Source of the DNA: Drosophila persimilis
Lineage: Eukaryota; Arthropoda; Insecta; Diptera; Drosophilidae
Assembly (NCBI RefSeq): GCF_003286085.1
Contig: NW_020825288.1
Coordinates: forward strand, 25,172,001-25,236,000
Direction of reading: 5' to 3'
Length of the DNA: 64,000 nucleotides
The first letter of the stretch is position 1. Every line of letters starts with the position of its first letter. Shown here one piece after another: positions 38,367 through 48,100 of this stretch. The notes beneath the pieces were generated by a model that was not told the origin of the DNA, searched no databases, and saw nothing but the letters and a program-made list of their open reading frames with translations. The translations under genes and the position numbers were made by a program.

Positions 38367-40227
38367 GTGAGAGTAACGGAGAGCAATCGTTTATGTACGA
38401 GTATGTACTTAATAAGATTACTTAATGAGTGTACTTAATGAGTACTGCTGCATATTTAAAGGATACCCCCTCCAAGGGTATAAAGAGTATGGACATCCCA
38501 GGAGCTCGTCAAGTTCTTCAACTTAAATTATCAGAATCATTATCTATCAATTAAGCAATTAAACAAATACATATGTACGAGTATGTACATGCAAGTGGAT
38601 GGAGCCTCGGACAGATACCTCGAGAATTGAAACCACTTTTAACGCTCTGTTAGTTTTGGGCAGAAGAAAGCATTCCATTTGGCTTCCATTTCATTTCCAG
38701 CACTTTCCTTGATAATTGAACGTGTTCCGCAGAGGTCTCTCAACACTCTCAGACTCCACTCGGTTCGAAAAGTTTCCCTTCTCCTCAGCGGCGGCGCTCC
38801 AATGCACACAGACAACAAGCGTTGGACAGAGATGGACAGAGACGGACAGGGAGACGGAGACGGAGAGGGAGAGGGACCAGCCGACGATGCGGAAATCAAA
38901 AGTGTGGCCAGGCCGAAAGCAAACAGCCACGGCTGTGGAAAAAGGTAAGGTCTTTCATTGTTGTCATTTGATTATCGATTGCTGTCGCCGTTGCCATTGC
39001 CGTCGCGAGACATTTTCTCGCCACTACTTTTCCATTTTCCAGTAGCACCGACTATTTGCACTTTCATTTTCAATTAAGTGTGGCTTTGATCGACACAAAA
39101 CCTGATTGAAATTTGAATGTTAAGGCCCCCCCGCCCTCTGTAGCTGTACTAAAACCCACTGTCGATCCACTCTTTCCACTTGTTTTCCGATTTGTGTAGG
39201 CCTTCAGGGCAATTTCCGTCGTTTTATGTCGAAAGGAAGCCCAACAGCCAACTGCAGAATGAGGGTTTTAGTGTTTACGCATTCAAGTCGCTTACTTCCT
39301 CGTTTGCATAATAATTTTCTGGCCAGGTCCGGATGGCTCTCTGAGCGCTAATTAGAAGTACGACGAGAGCGCATCAGAAGTGCCACAAGAAGAACCTCAA
39401 GTTGGCTTAAATTTTGCGTGACTTAATTAAGAGCCAAAGCCCAGAGCCCAGAGCCCAATTACATCATCCGCAGACCTCCTATCCTCCACTTCTTGCCATG
39501 ATTTTCGTGGCTGGGAAAGTAAAGCTATACGAGTGTACGATTTTCTCTTGCCCGATTCGCAGCTTGTTCAGGGGCCTGGAACGTGGCTCAGGAATTGAGT
39601 GTGGTCAGTGCCATTACGACTGCCATATAACCACATATACTCGTATACCCTCAAGAAGGTGAGGTAATAATCTGGCTGGAAGTCAGAAATGTTATGAGAA
39701 CTTTGGGTCCACAAAAGGGGCAGATAACATATAACATTAGGATATAATTAAGTAGATGAACTCTATCAGAAAGGGCGATAGATATGCATGAAATATATAT
39801 CTGCGGAAAAAAACCGTTGCTAAGAAATAAATATGAAATTAGATTAAATATTAAATTTAATAATAATTAAATATTATTAAAATTTCTAGTATATTTAAAT
39901 ACAAGTATTTTATATTTCCATTAAAGTACTTTCTAATAAATTTAATTTATATTTAATTCCACTCTATGTGCTTTTAAAAACTGTCAGTAATGCAGCAGCA
40001 CCCCTCGGTCGGTGCCTGGGATCCAGGAATATCCGCGATCTTCGGCTTTGGGTCGCCTTCTACCGCTTCTGATTGATGGTGCACTCATAACAATCTGTGT
40101 TTATTTTCCATTGATAAACCAAAATATTTTCAAACCCCAACCGAAAATCCAATTAAATATGATTTGAAAGCTCGAAATAATATTTTTACTTATTCGCATT
40201 CCTTTGACTAATTTTTGGTGTATTTTT

Positions 40228-40250
40228 GTTTGTTTGTTTGTTTGTTTTTT
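40228..40250 (+). repeat. GTTT tetranucleotide repeat
   Basis: About five GTTT units ending in a T run, inside AT-rich DNA. Confidence 0.85.
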
Positions 40251-43220
40251 GTCGTGTTTCTTTTTGTGGAAATTCCATTTACATGTTGAACATAACTAAA
40301 CAATTATTTGCAATTAATTTAATTTAAAAATTGCGACAAATGAAATACCAACGAAAGGAAAAATATTTTTGTATTTAATTGCATTAAAGGCAATTAAGGT
40401 GGACATCGGGGGGGGGGGGACAAAAAAAAAATATAAGTAAATAAATCTTGTGGTTGGGCAACTCGGAGCGGAGGTTCATTCGTTCGTTCGTTGGCGTTTT
40501 TGGGCCAATTTAAATGCATTTGGAATTATGATAGAAAAAGGCCCGCCGAATGAGACCCCAAACGAGTCGAACCAGTTGGAGGCTCTAGGCAAGGTATTCG
40601 TAATCATAATAAGACAAGCCCCAGCCTCAGCTCCAGCCCCAGCACCAGCTCCAAGATCTCTCTGTGTCTGTCTGCCTGCCTGCCTGTAACTCCCCCTAAG
40701 GGGTGCTGGGAAGTCATCTTGTGTGGCTCGACAACGGCGAGAGACATCAAGTTGAAGTTCGCACGGCACTTGAAAATGCAAACTGAAAAACACCGTACAG
40801 AAATGGAGAAAAAAACTCTATATTGTATGGGGATGATAATAGAAAAACGCAGCGGAAAAGAGAGTCATCGAATCTGGGATACACTTTCTGGCAATCCTTT
40901 GGTATTTTTTCGAGAGATTTCCCGTGACCAACACTATTGATGTTCCACTTTGGAACACTGGTTTTCGGATGTAAGGGTTTATTTAACGATTCTTTGGAAC
41001 GTTGAGTGTTAGATCCAGAACAAATAATTTATTATTCCTAAGTGATCCATGTATTACAACACATGATAGATAGAATGATTATAGGAATAACTAATTGTTG
41101 GTTATATCGATTTTCGATTGTTTCCTTATTATTATATTATAGACAAATCCTTGGTTTCTATATATATTGTACACCATAAAGAATATATAGTTTATTTCGA
41201 AAATTAAATGTATCTTAAGTTATCCACGGGATTCCTTCTGCACTGATCTACAGTTTCACTTCAGAGAGCCCCCTAGGTAGAGTATAATTATATATATATA
41301 TACACATCTAGGCAGTATATATATTCGAAAACAGACAGACAAACAACAGCTGCCTGACAGAAAGTACTTTCTTTCTTAATAAGATGCGCAGTTCGCATAT
41401 TTGCAGGCCCAACAGCAGGCAAGGGGGAAAACTGGGAAATGGGAAACTGAGGCCAACGATGCGTTGTCTGCCTCTCGCGGCGGCATCTCCTTCGCCAAGT
41501 TAATTTGTTGACTGCCTCTGCAACTTGCTCTAATGCATGCAGACAGACCTCGTCTTCGGCCCCAAGTTGCAGCGGCAGCAGGGGCAGCAGAGGCAGCAGG
41601 GGCAGCAACGGCAGCAGCGGCAGCTGAGACAACGACAACATTTGCTGGCAAATAGTTTTATGGCTTATCTTCCAGAGGAAAAGCCAGACCCAACAACTGC
41701 CTGCTGCTGCTGCTGCTGTTGCAGTGACACAAAAGTGAGTTTTGGGAACTGGCAAAGTGGCACAAAGGTTGACGGGCAAAGTCGAGGCAAGGCAGGTGTT
41801 GAAAATATGCCAGAGCCGTTGTCAGTGCACTTATCTGTGAGGGTGTACAGCAGCAGCATCCAAGGCAAACGAGGCAAATGGGTTAGTCGGCTAAAATTGA
41901 CTACTCTATAAGGCTGTTCTACATATTGGTACAGATAGTCTGATGAAACTCCAGGTACAAGAAGGGTCCATGCCTGGCAGAACAGCAGACAATTGATACA
42001 TATTAATCAGTTGTTCCTACGAATATTTAGTCATTTTCTGTGTTCAAAATGTCAAATCAATTAACGAAATTGAAGCAGCGATCATTACGCCCACACCAGA
42101 CGGAACGAGACACATGCCGCCTCATTTGCATGAGTAGAAGGAAGACAACACCCACCACCAGGCGGGTCGAGGGACAGGCAAGAAGCTCTCCAGCAAATTG
42201 CTACTTACTGTCCAAAAACGAAAGAGCCCCGAAAATGAAGGGGCAGCCAAGAACAACAGCCAAGGCAACGACACAGCCAACACACAAATGGAATAACAAT
42301 TTCGTAAATTAATTTCGAGCAAACAACTTTATAAAAAGAAGGCTTCTTGAGAAGCGTAAGCGTGTGAACAAAAGCAAAAACAAACCCGAAATTTGAGTTA
42401 TGATCCCGAGGGAGGGCTGGCTAAACAATTAAGCAGATCTCTCGGATCTACGCATTCTACAGGCCACAGGCCACAGTCCCCCCCGAAAGGTATCTGAAAG
42501 TCAAAGAACTTGCTGGGTATATTTCCGCTTACATAAATTAGTTTTGGGAGTGGGGAACGAAAGATGATGAAAGATTTCCCATCCTTTCCATTTCCATTCT
42601 TTTTCTGGCCTCTTCAGAGACTTTTCAGACTTTCCCGTTGCGTAAGAACTGGGAGATTGTTTCCTCTTCAATTAATCATTTTCTGGCTTTTATTTCAGCT
42701 TTGTTCTTTTGTTTTTTTGGTTCTATTCTTAATTGTAGTTGTGTCTTTTTTTTATTATTTTTGTCACGCACTCAAAATCAATAAAAGAAGCAGATTTCGT
42801 ATAGCAATTTAATTTAATTTGCTTGCTCGTTGGTTCTTTAACGATTCTTCTTCTTCGTTTCTCTGTCACTTCTTTCTTTTCGTTTCATTTAATTTGTGTT
42901 TTTCGTTGTTGGCTTTTGTTAAACAAAGTGGATGGCGACTGCCTGGCCCGTTGTTTGTAATTATTTTTATTTTAACTTAAATCGCTTTAATTGCTGAACA
43001 TTTAAGCGGCCAAGAGATGGCCGTGCAGTGCCGTGCCTGCCATAAAAAAACAAAGCTAAAATCATTTCCGATACTATCGCCAGGCTTTATAGGCTGTTCA
43101 GGCACACGCTGATGCCACAAGTAGATGCTGATCTAATGGACCACAATTGAGGTGAACAAATTGTATTTGGAGATGCAAATTTCTAAGAAATCTTCCGAGA
43201 AGAACCCTCCTAGACTCTCA

Positions 43221-43258
43221 AGCTTTACTGCTAAGCCACACTGTAAAAGGGGAGAGAC
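43221..43258 (+). repeat. Dispersed motif copy next to the DnaJ locus
   Basis: AGCTTTACT-GCTAAGCCACACTG is followed by a short purine-rich tail. The preceding AGCTTTA-like sequence is shared with the 38.3 kb copies. It lies about 680 bp left of the transposon-like unit. Confidence 0.75.
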
Positions 43259-43804
43259 GATTTTCACCGTCATTTACTTCTCTCTGCCGTCTCTTCTTTC
43301 CTCTTCAGAAAATATACATTTCGAATGCTTAATTTACATTTAGTGACCCCAAAAAATGGGCATGTCATTAGCTCTGACCTCTCCGCCTCATTCTAATTTG
43401 GTTTGCTTTCTGCTTTTACTTTTTGCTGCCCACATAAAATTGAACCACAAGCACGCCGAAAGAATAAACATTTTCCCTTTTTGGCTAAACATAAATTTGT
43501 CTGCCAATTAACATATCTCGTGAATTTCTGTAATTAAATCCCAGGGCCAACAGAAATAAATGTACAAAAATTTCGCAAAATTTCAAATACAAAAAACATA
43601 AATCAAATAGAAATTGTGGGGAAACGAAAGTTGCAAGCATTTCTTGATGAGCGACATTTTAAGGGAACAAAATTATTTTAAAAGGTAAAGAAAATTAAAT
43701 GGTTTTTTAACACCAATATTTTAGTTCTATTTTGCATTATAGTATTATTAATATTGTGTTTTTTTTTTTTAATACAAGAAAGTGTAAGTTCCCTGCCTCG
43801 CGCA

Positions 43805-43826
43805 CTCTCTCACAGAGAAGCTTAGC
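43805..43826 (-). repeat. Dispersed motif, variant copy bordering the transposon-like unit
   Basis: Read on the minus strand it is GCTAAGCTTCTCTGTGAGAG. It lies about 80 bp left of the TATACCCG start of the transposon-like unit. Confidence 0.6.
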
Positions 43827-43930
43827 ATTGAAGAGTACTTTCATTAGTGCCCCCCACAGGCTCTTTCCTAGCCAGAAATTCCTTCTTTAAAATTCAACAA
43901 CTTGATATACCCGATACTCAAAATGAGTAT

Positions 43931-43975
43931 GTAGAGTTGCGGTATTCGCAGCAACCCACAACGTTCCCCCTCGTT
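43931..43975 (+). repeat. Direct repeat, left copy, of the transposon-like unit
   Basis: This copy is 41 of 45 bases identical to 45073-45117 and lies 1142 bp to its left, in the same orientation. Confidence 0.88.
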
Positions 43976-44093
43976 CAATTTCAAATCATCTACGGGGCTA
44001 ATGTTGATCAGTCTAGCATAAGTCTCCCTAGTAAAATCAATCAACAACTTTGTCCAGATATATAATATATTTGTAGTGTGAAACACAAATTTA

Positions 44094-44539
44094 TTCGATC
44101 AGAAGAAAGCAGTGCGTCGAATCCATTCGTGTGGCAATAACTACTATAAAATTTTGTATGTGCCTCACAATGCCACAGAAGCTCAAATATTAATGTCCTT
44201 CAAAAAGATGCCCAAGAAAATACATCCAGATAAAAATTTCGACCCCAGAGCCACTGAAACCTTTCAAGCAGATTCTCGTCGTTCAAACCTCAATCGGATT
44301 TTATCGTATTGATAATCTTTGTCTTGATAATGGCCTATCTCATCTATATTCCCAGCTATAGCCTGAATAGCTCGGAGAAGATTCCAGTAAAGTGCACGAC
44401 CACTAACATAATGGTTCCATATTATTTAGCACAGAACTGGGACTGCTTCACGACATATAAGCCTTTTGGAAACCTGTGGGAAATAATGGTCGAAAACAAC
44501 TTTTGGAATACTATGGGGGATGCAGATTCATTACCATGA
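44094..44539 (+). pseudogene. Truncated, frameshifted DNAJB12/DNAJB14-type J-protein fragment
   Basis: Frame 1, from about 44094, reads FDQKKAVRRIHSCGNNYYKI and continues through a J-domain with ATEAQI, the KKMPKKIHPDK segment and the catalytic HPD at 44223-44231, then PRATETFQ. Helices I-III of the J-domain are thus present. Near 44268 the frame shifts. The second frame holds a hydrophobic stretch (FIVLIIFVLIMAYLIYIPSY) followed by SLNSSEKIPVKCTTTNIMVP and YYLAQN, matching the membrane anchor and DUF1977-like tail of DNAJB12/14 ER J-proteins. The usual Gly/Phe-rich linker is missing and the C-terminus is cut. The intact family recruits Hsp70 to the ER membrane. This copy has no intron in the J-domain and looks like a retro-derived or captured fragment. 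It lies antisense to the presumed host intron. The fly parent is probably the CG3061-like gene, which is an inference. Confidence 0.8.
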
Positions 44540-44578
44540 TACCTTGTTGGAGTATGCTCACAAATGCATATCATCGTC

Positions 44579-44823
44579 CATCTTTTTGAAGGACATTAAT
44601 ATTTGAGCTTCTGTGGCATTGTGAGGCACATCCAAAATTTTATAGTAGTTATTGCCCCACGAATGGATTCGACGCACTGCTTTCTTCTGATCGAATAAAT
44701 TTGGATATACTCGTGTTGTTGGCTTTTGTTTCAGACTACAAATATATTCTCGTTATATCTGGACAAAGTTGTTGACTGATTTTACTAGGGAGACTTATGC
44801 TAGACTGATCAACATTATCCCCG
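44579..44823 (-). pseudogene. Inverted second copy of the DnaJ N-terminal segment (right arm)
   Basis: On the minus strand this arm encodes KQKPTTRVYPNLFDQKKAV, then the same J-domain start with WGNNYYKILDVPHNATEAQ and SFKKM. It then departs into unrelated codons (DDDMHL, stop). It keeps 23 nt just before FDQ that the left arm lacks, and the frame stays open across them, whereas the left arm meets a TGA at 44079-44081. The right arm therefore looks closer to the original sequence. ILDV is also nearer the usual J-domain ILGV than the left arm's ILYV. Confidence 0.75.
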
Positions 44824-45072
44824 AAATTTTGAGATATACGTTTTATAGTGAGTTCTAACAGATCTAATAGTCTCTGAGATTTGTGAATATCCCCAGATTT
44901 TCGTCCTTTGCGGGGGTGGATTGGGGTGTGGCGAAATTTCGAAGCAAACTCGTCTCGGTGCGATATCTTAGGAGTGTGGATACCAAATTTGGTGGCTCTA
45001 GCTTTTATAGTCTCTGAGGTCTAGGCGCTAATAGGGACGGACAGACGGACGGACGGACAGATGGGTATAAAT

Positions 45073-45117
45073 GTAGAGTTGCGGTCTCAGCAGCAACTCA
45101 CAACGTTCCCCCTCGTT
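45073..45117 (+). repeat. Direct repeat, right copy, of the transposon-like unit
   Basis: This copy is 41 of 45 bases identical to 43931-43975. It is preceded by the GGAC-rich run and GGGTATAAAT. Confidence 0.88.
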
Positions 45118-45806
45118 TTTGGTTTGGGAATTATTTATAATTTCTGTAAAGATCAAAGTTCCATCATCCAACATCTGCTTGCATAACTTTATTGTTTTAG
45201 AGATTCTCTTTTCTGGTTGACTGAAAGCGAAAATATGTACATACTCGTATGTGTCCGAGAATTTTTGGCCGGACTATAGTTTCTAAAAATATAATTTTAT
45301 GGCCAAATGTTTTTGCTGATCATCTTTTTGTCATGCAAATTGTGAAACTTTAAAATGCAAATCTCTTTATGGAGGAGATTCTCTAGCCATACTACACCCG
45401 AAACTAAGAAACGAAGAAACCGAAGGAACCGGAATCGCTGGACACATTATTTATGAGACATTTATTGATTTCATATACGGTTTTTGTTTTGTTTTTGTTT
45501 CGGGGCGTGTGTGGCAATTTGTAAGCAGCGTTTCTGGTTTCTGGTTTTCCATCCGTGGAGTAGCTGTTTCGGGGCAGTGCTCGTAGATCTGTGCGGATCA
45601 ATTGCCAATTACTGAGCAAACAAAATATTTCTCTAATTTGCTGACACGAAGCCAGCAGCCCACAAAAGCCACCATCCACCACCAAACACTCGCATGTCAG
45701 GGCCACGGACGGAGTTCCAATCAAAGAGCGGACTCTGCCACAGCTCCAGGTTGCAGGTTGCCTCCGCGCAGATGCCTCCGCTCCGATAGTCCCAGAGTCA
45801 GGCGAT

Positions 45807-45829
45807 GTTGGGTTGGGTTGGGTTGGGTT
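45807..45829 (+). repeat. GGGTT pentamer repeat
   Basis: About 4.5 GGGTT units. This resembles a telomere-type G-rich repeat, but it is short and internal, so a plain microsatellite is the better reading. Confidence 0.85.
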
Positions 45830-47104
45830 CTGGGTCTCGGCTTTGGCAGCGAAATATTTTTTCTAATTAATAATAATAACAATTGAAGCCTGGGCCACGG
45901 CCTAACGGCACTGACGCCAAAAGGAATGTGGAGCAAAAAATGGGAAAAAAGAAAGAAAAAAATGGAGTGTTAAAATTGTATTTATTTGCCAAGTTCTTGG
46001 GTTTTTCCTCGTGGCTTTTCTTTTCGGGCCCCCAGCATCTAAGCGGTTCATCAAAATTGCTCGCCGGCTTAAATTGCATTTTGCTTTTCAAATTAAAAGT
46101 GAGGTTTCTGCGGTTTTGCTGCGGCTTGACTCTTGATATCTCGAGAGCATCTCCCCCACTTGCAACGGTTATAATTTGTGGGTTTATTTATGGGCTAGAA
46201 AATGCTACAGATTGCCTTTAAATGTGGCAGGAAATTAAACATTTTTGGGTTACTTTTGAAGGTCTATCGGAGGCATCAAGGTGCACAGAATGCAGTGCTT
46301 CCCATGGACATTGCAGTCCCCCCCCCACCCCCTGCCTTTGGAGAGTCACAGTTGAGCAACTGTTGGCTTTCCACAGTATTTGCAACACAGAAATATTTTT
46401 GAATTTTGCATGGCACACACTCTGAAAAATATTCATTTATCCATATGCCAGAGATAATTACCATGACTCGCACTCAAACACTCAAACCATAAAGCACACT
46501 ACGCTGAAATTTTTATTACATTTTACAATTTTTTGTGGTGCCAACTGTGCACCGACTGCCGCTGCTGAACCCGACTCTCTTCCCTCTTCGCTTTTGGCCT
46601 CTTCACAGGCGAGGAGTTCACATTGTTGGCCCGTGACCCGACCCGGTCGCAGGTGTCGACAGCAGAGCCACCAAGCACCGCCAACCGACGCTGACTCACC
46701 TCAGGGGTAGAATATGGCGGCGGGGGAGGGGAGGGGCTCTGTGTCTGGTGTGTGTCGTATTGTTTTCAGTTTTTCGCATAATTACAAAAGTGGCAAATGC
46801 TAAATGGTCAAAAGCTGAATGGAAAAATGTAACAAAAGTCGGGCTGTCGGCCCATCGGGGGGAAGGGAAACCCTATACGGCTACCGAGTCTTGGGAAGTT
46901 TTTTGTTTTCGTCCGCTGCATTTCCGGTTGCTTTAATTTCAGTTTTCGAATACCCAGTACTCCATGGGGGTGGAAGGGTGTATTGGAAGGTCCTAAAAGG
47001 TGCACGACTTCTAGGATTAACAGGAATACCTATAGATGAAAAGAATCCACCATAGATCAACCCAACCTGATATCTAAAACAGAGACCAAAGAGTAGGAAA
47101 AAAG

Positions 47105-47138
47105 ACTCCCTCTCCCAGTGTGGCTAAGCCGTTAAGGG
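47105..47138 (-). repeat. Dispersed motif copy, reverse orientation
   Basis: Read on the minus strand it is CACCCTTAACG-GCTTAGCCACACTGG-GAGAGGGAG, matching the extended copy at 30906-30934 over about 30 positions. Confidence 0.78.
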
Positions 47139-48080
47139 TGCAATTTTTAACCCATAATTAATGGGTATATACACTACTCATTAGACATATCTTTCGACCC
47201 TGTTTCTGCTGCCTCTGATGACTCAATTGTTGGCTAGAGAGAGGGGGATTGAGTGCTGGGAAAGAGAGCAGCCGGCAGGGGGCACAGAGCACTCCAGTTA
47301 ATGTTTCGCACAGAATTGTGATCTCCATTTAATGGTTCTTTTGTCTTGATGACTCGTCCAAAAATGGTGCTAAAACAGACGTCAAAATCTTTGAAAATTG
47401 AAAGTGTTTCAGCCCCAGAAGTGTGGGTGCCAGCGAGCAGACAAAAAAACGAAGCAATCATACAAAAGATTTGACATTGAAAATGCTTGAGGAATACGTT
47501 TTGGAGATTTTGGAAAGCAAATGAATCATTTTGAGGGATCCTACATGGCTTGTGGAGGCATAAATGACAAGTTCGTTGCTCAAGTCATTTGTTTATTGTG
47601 TTTCTGGTGACAACATTTCGCTTAAAGTCCGACAACAAGCCTGTCTGCTGGCTCATTTGTTTGCCACTTGATCTATTTTTAGGCTTACAGATCTCTCGAC
47701 TCTCGAGGAGCCACAAATATTGACATACAAATTTTAGAGCTCATCGGGCAGCCATAATGGATTTTTATATAGATATTTACTTTGCCAAAAAAATCACCGA
47801 AAACACCAAAAAAGAAGAAGCCGCCACTAAAGGCAAATACGGAAGATCGTTCTACACGCGATAGTATTCGGCGGATTCTTTTAATTAGGCACCATATTTG
47901 TCGATGATTTTGGATGATGAGCAATCAGAGTGAATGCGAATGCTGAGCCTTCAGTCTTCGAGGCAAAGTGATTGGCAAACAGCAATCAGAAGGAAACTCT
48001 AGCCCTCACCTTTGCGCTGTGGCACTGCAAATACTAGTCTCAGCTCAGCCGTTAGATGGTTAGATCTCTCCCGCCTGGAC

Positions 48081-48100
48081 TGGAGTGGAGTGGAGTGGAG
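48081..48100 (+). repeat. TGGAG pentamer repeat
   Basis: Four perfect TGGAG units. Confidence 0.85.

Larger units (their letters stand above)
34412..43904. other. Gene-free stretch with dispersed motif copies
   Basis: Holds GGAATT repeats (36535-36560), CCCAGCTCC/CCCAGATC repeats (36730-36770), GACAGAGACG-type repeats (38820-38875), an AT-rich block (39790-39960), an 11-G run near 40408, CAG-rich DNA (41565-41630) and GA-rich sequence. A 220-codon plus frame at 37278-37937 looks like a composition effect. No RNA gene is recognised. Confidence 0.5.
43993..44823. repeat. Long inverted repeat: two DnaJ-derived arms with a 368-nt loop
   Basis: The left arm is 43993-44210 (218 bp) and the right arm 44579-44823 (245 bp). 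The right arm is the reverse complement of the left, with about seven substitutions and two gaps (4 and 23 nt, both extra in the right arm). Perfectly matching blocks include 51 nt at the loop-proximal end (44160-44210) and about 41 nt near the outer end. The arms contain the J-domain from upstream of FDQKKAV to SFKKM. The loop (44211-44578) holds the rest of the DnaJ fragment. Transcription in either direction would give a stem of roughly 200 bp. Confidence 0.92.
43905..45120. mobile_element. Transposon-like unit bracketing the DnaJ inverted repeat (helentron/DINE- or SGM-like)
   Basis: A 45-bp sequence beginning GTAGAGTTGCGGT and ending in GTTCCCCCTCGTT occurs at 43931-43975 and again, in the same orientation, at 45073-45117, with 4 mismatches. 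The left copy follows TATACCCG and a perfect small palindrome (ATACTC-AAAAT-GAGTAT). The right copy follows a GGAC repeat run (about 45040-45060) and internal repeats of TAGTCTCTGAG at 44868 and 45008. This layout (terminal hairpin, GGAC microsatellite, captured gene fragment) resembles the non-autonomous helentron/DINE-type elements abundant in Drosophila. No transposase or Rep/helicase is encoded, and no target-site duplication was found. Family assignment is tentative. Confidence 0.55.

Noticed and set aside
45807-45829. GGGTT repeat as a telomere-like seed
   Set aside because: There are only about 4.5 units, it is interstitial, and Drosophila telomeres do not use short telomerase repeats.
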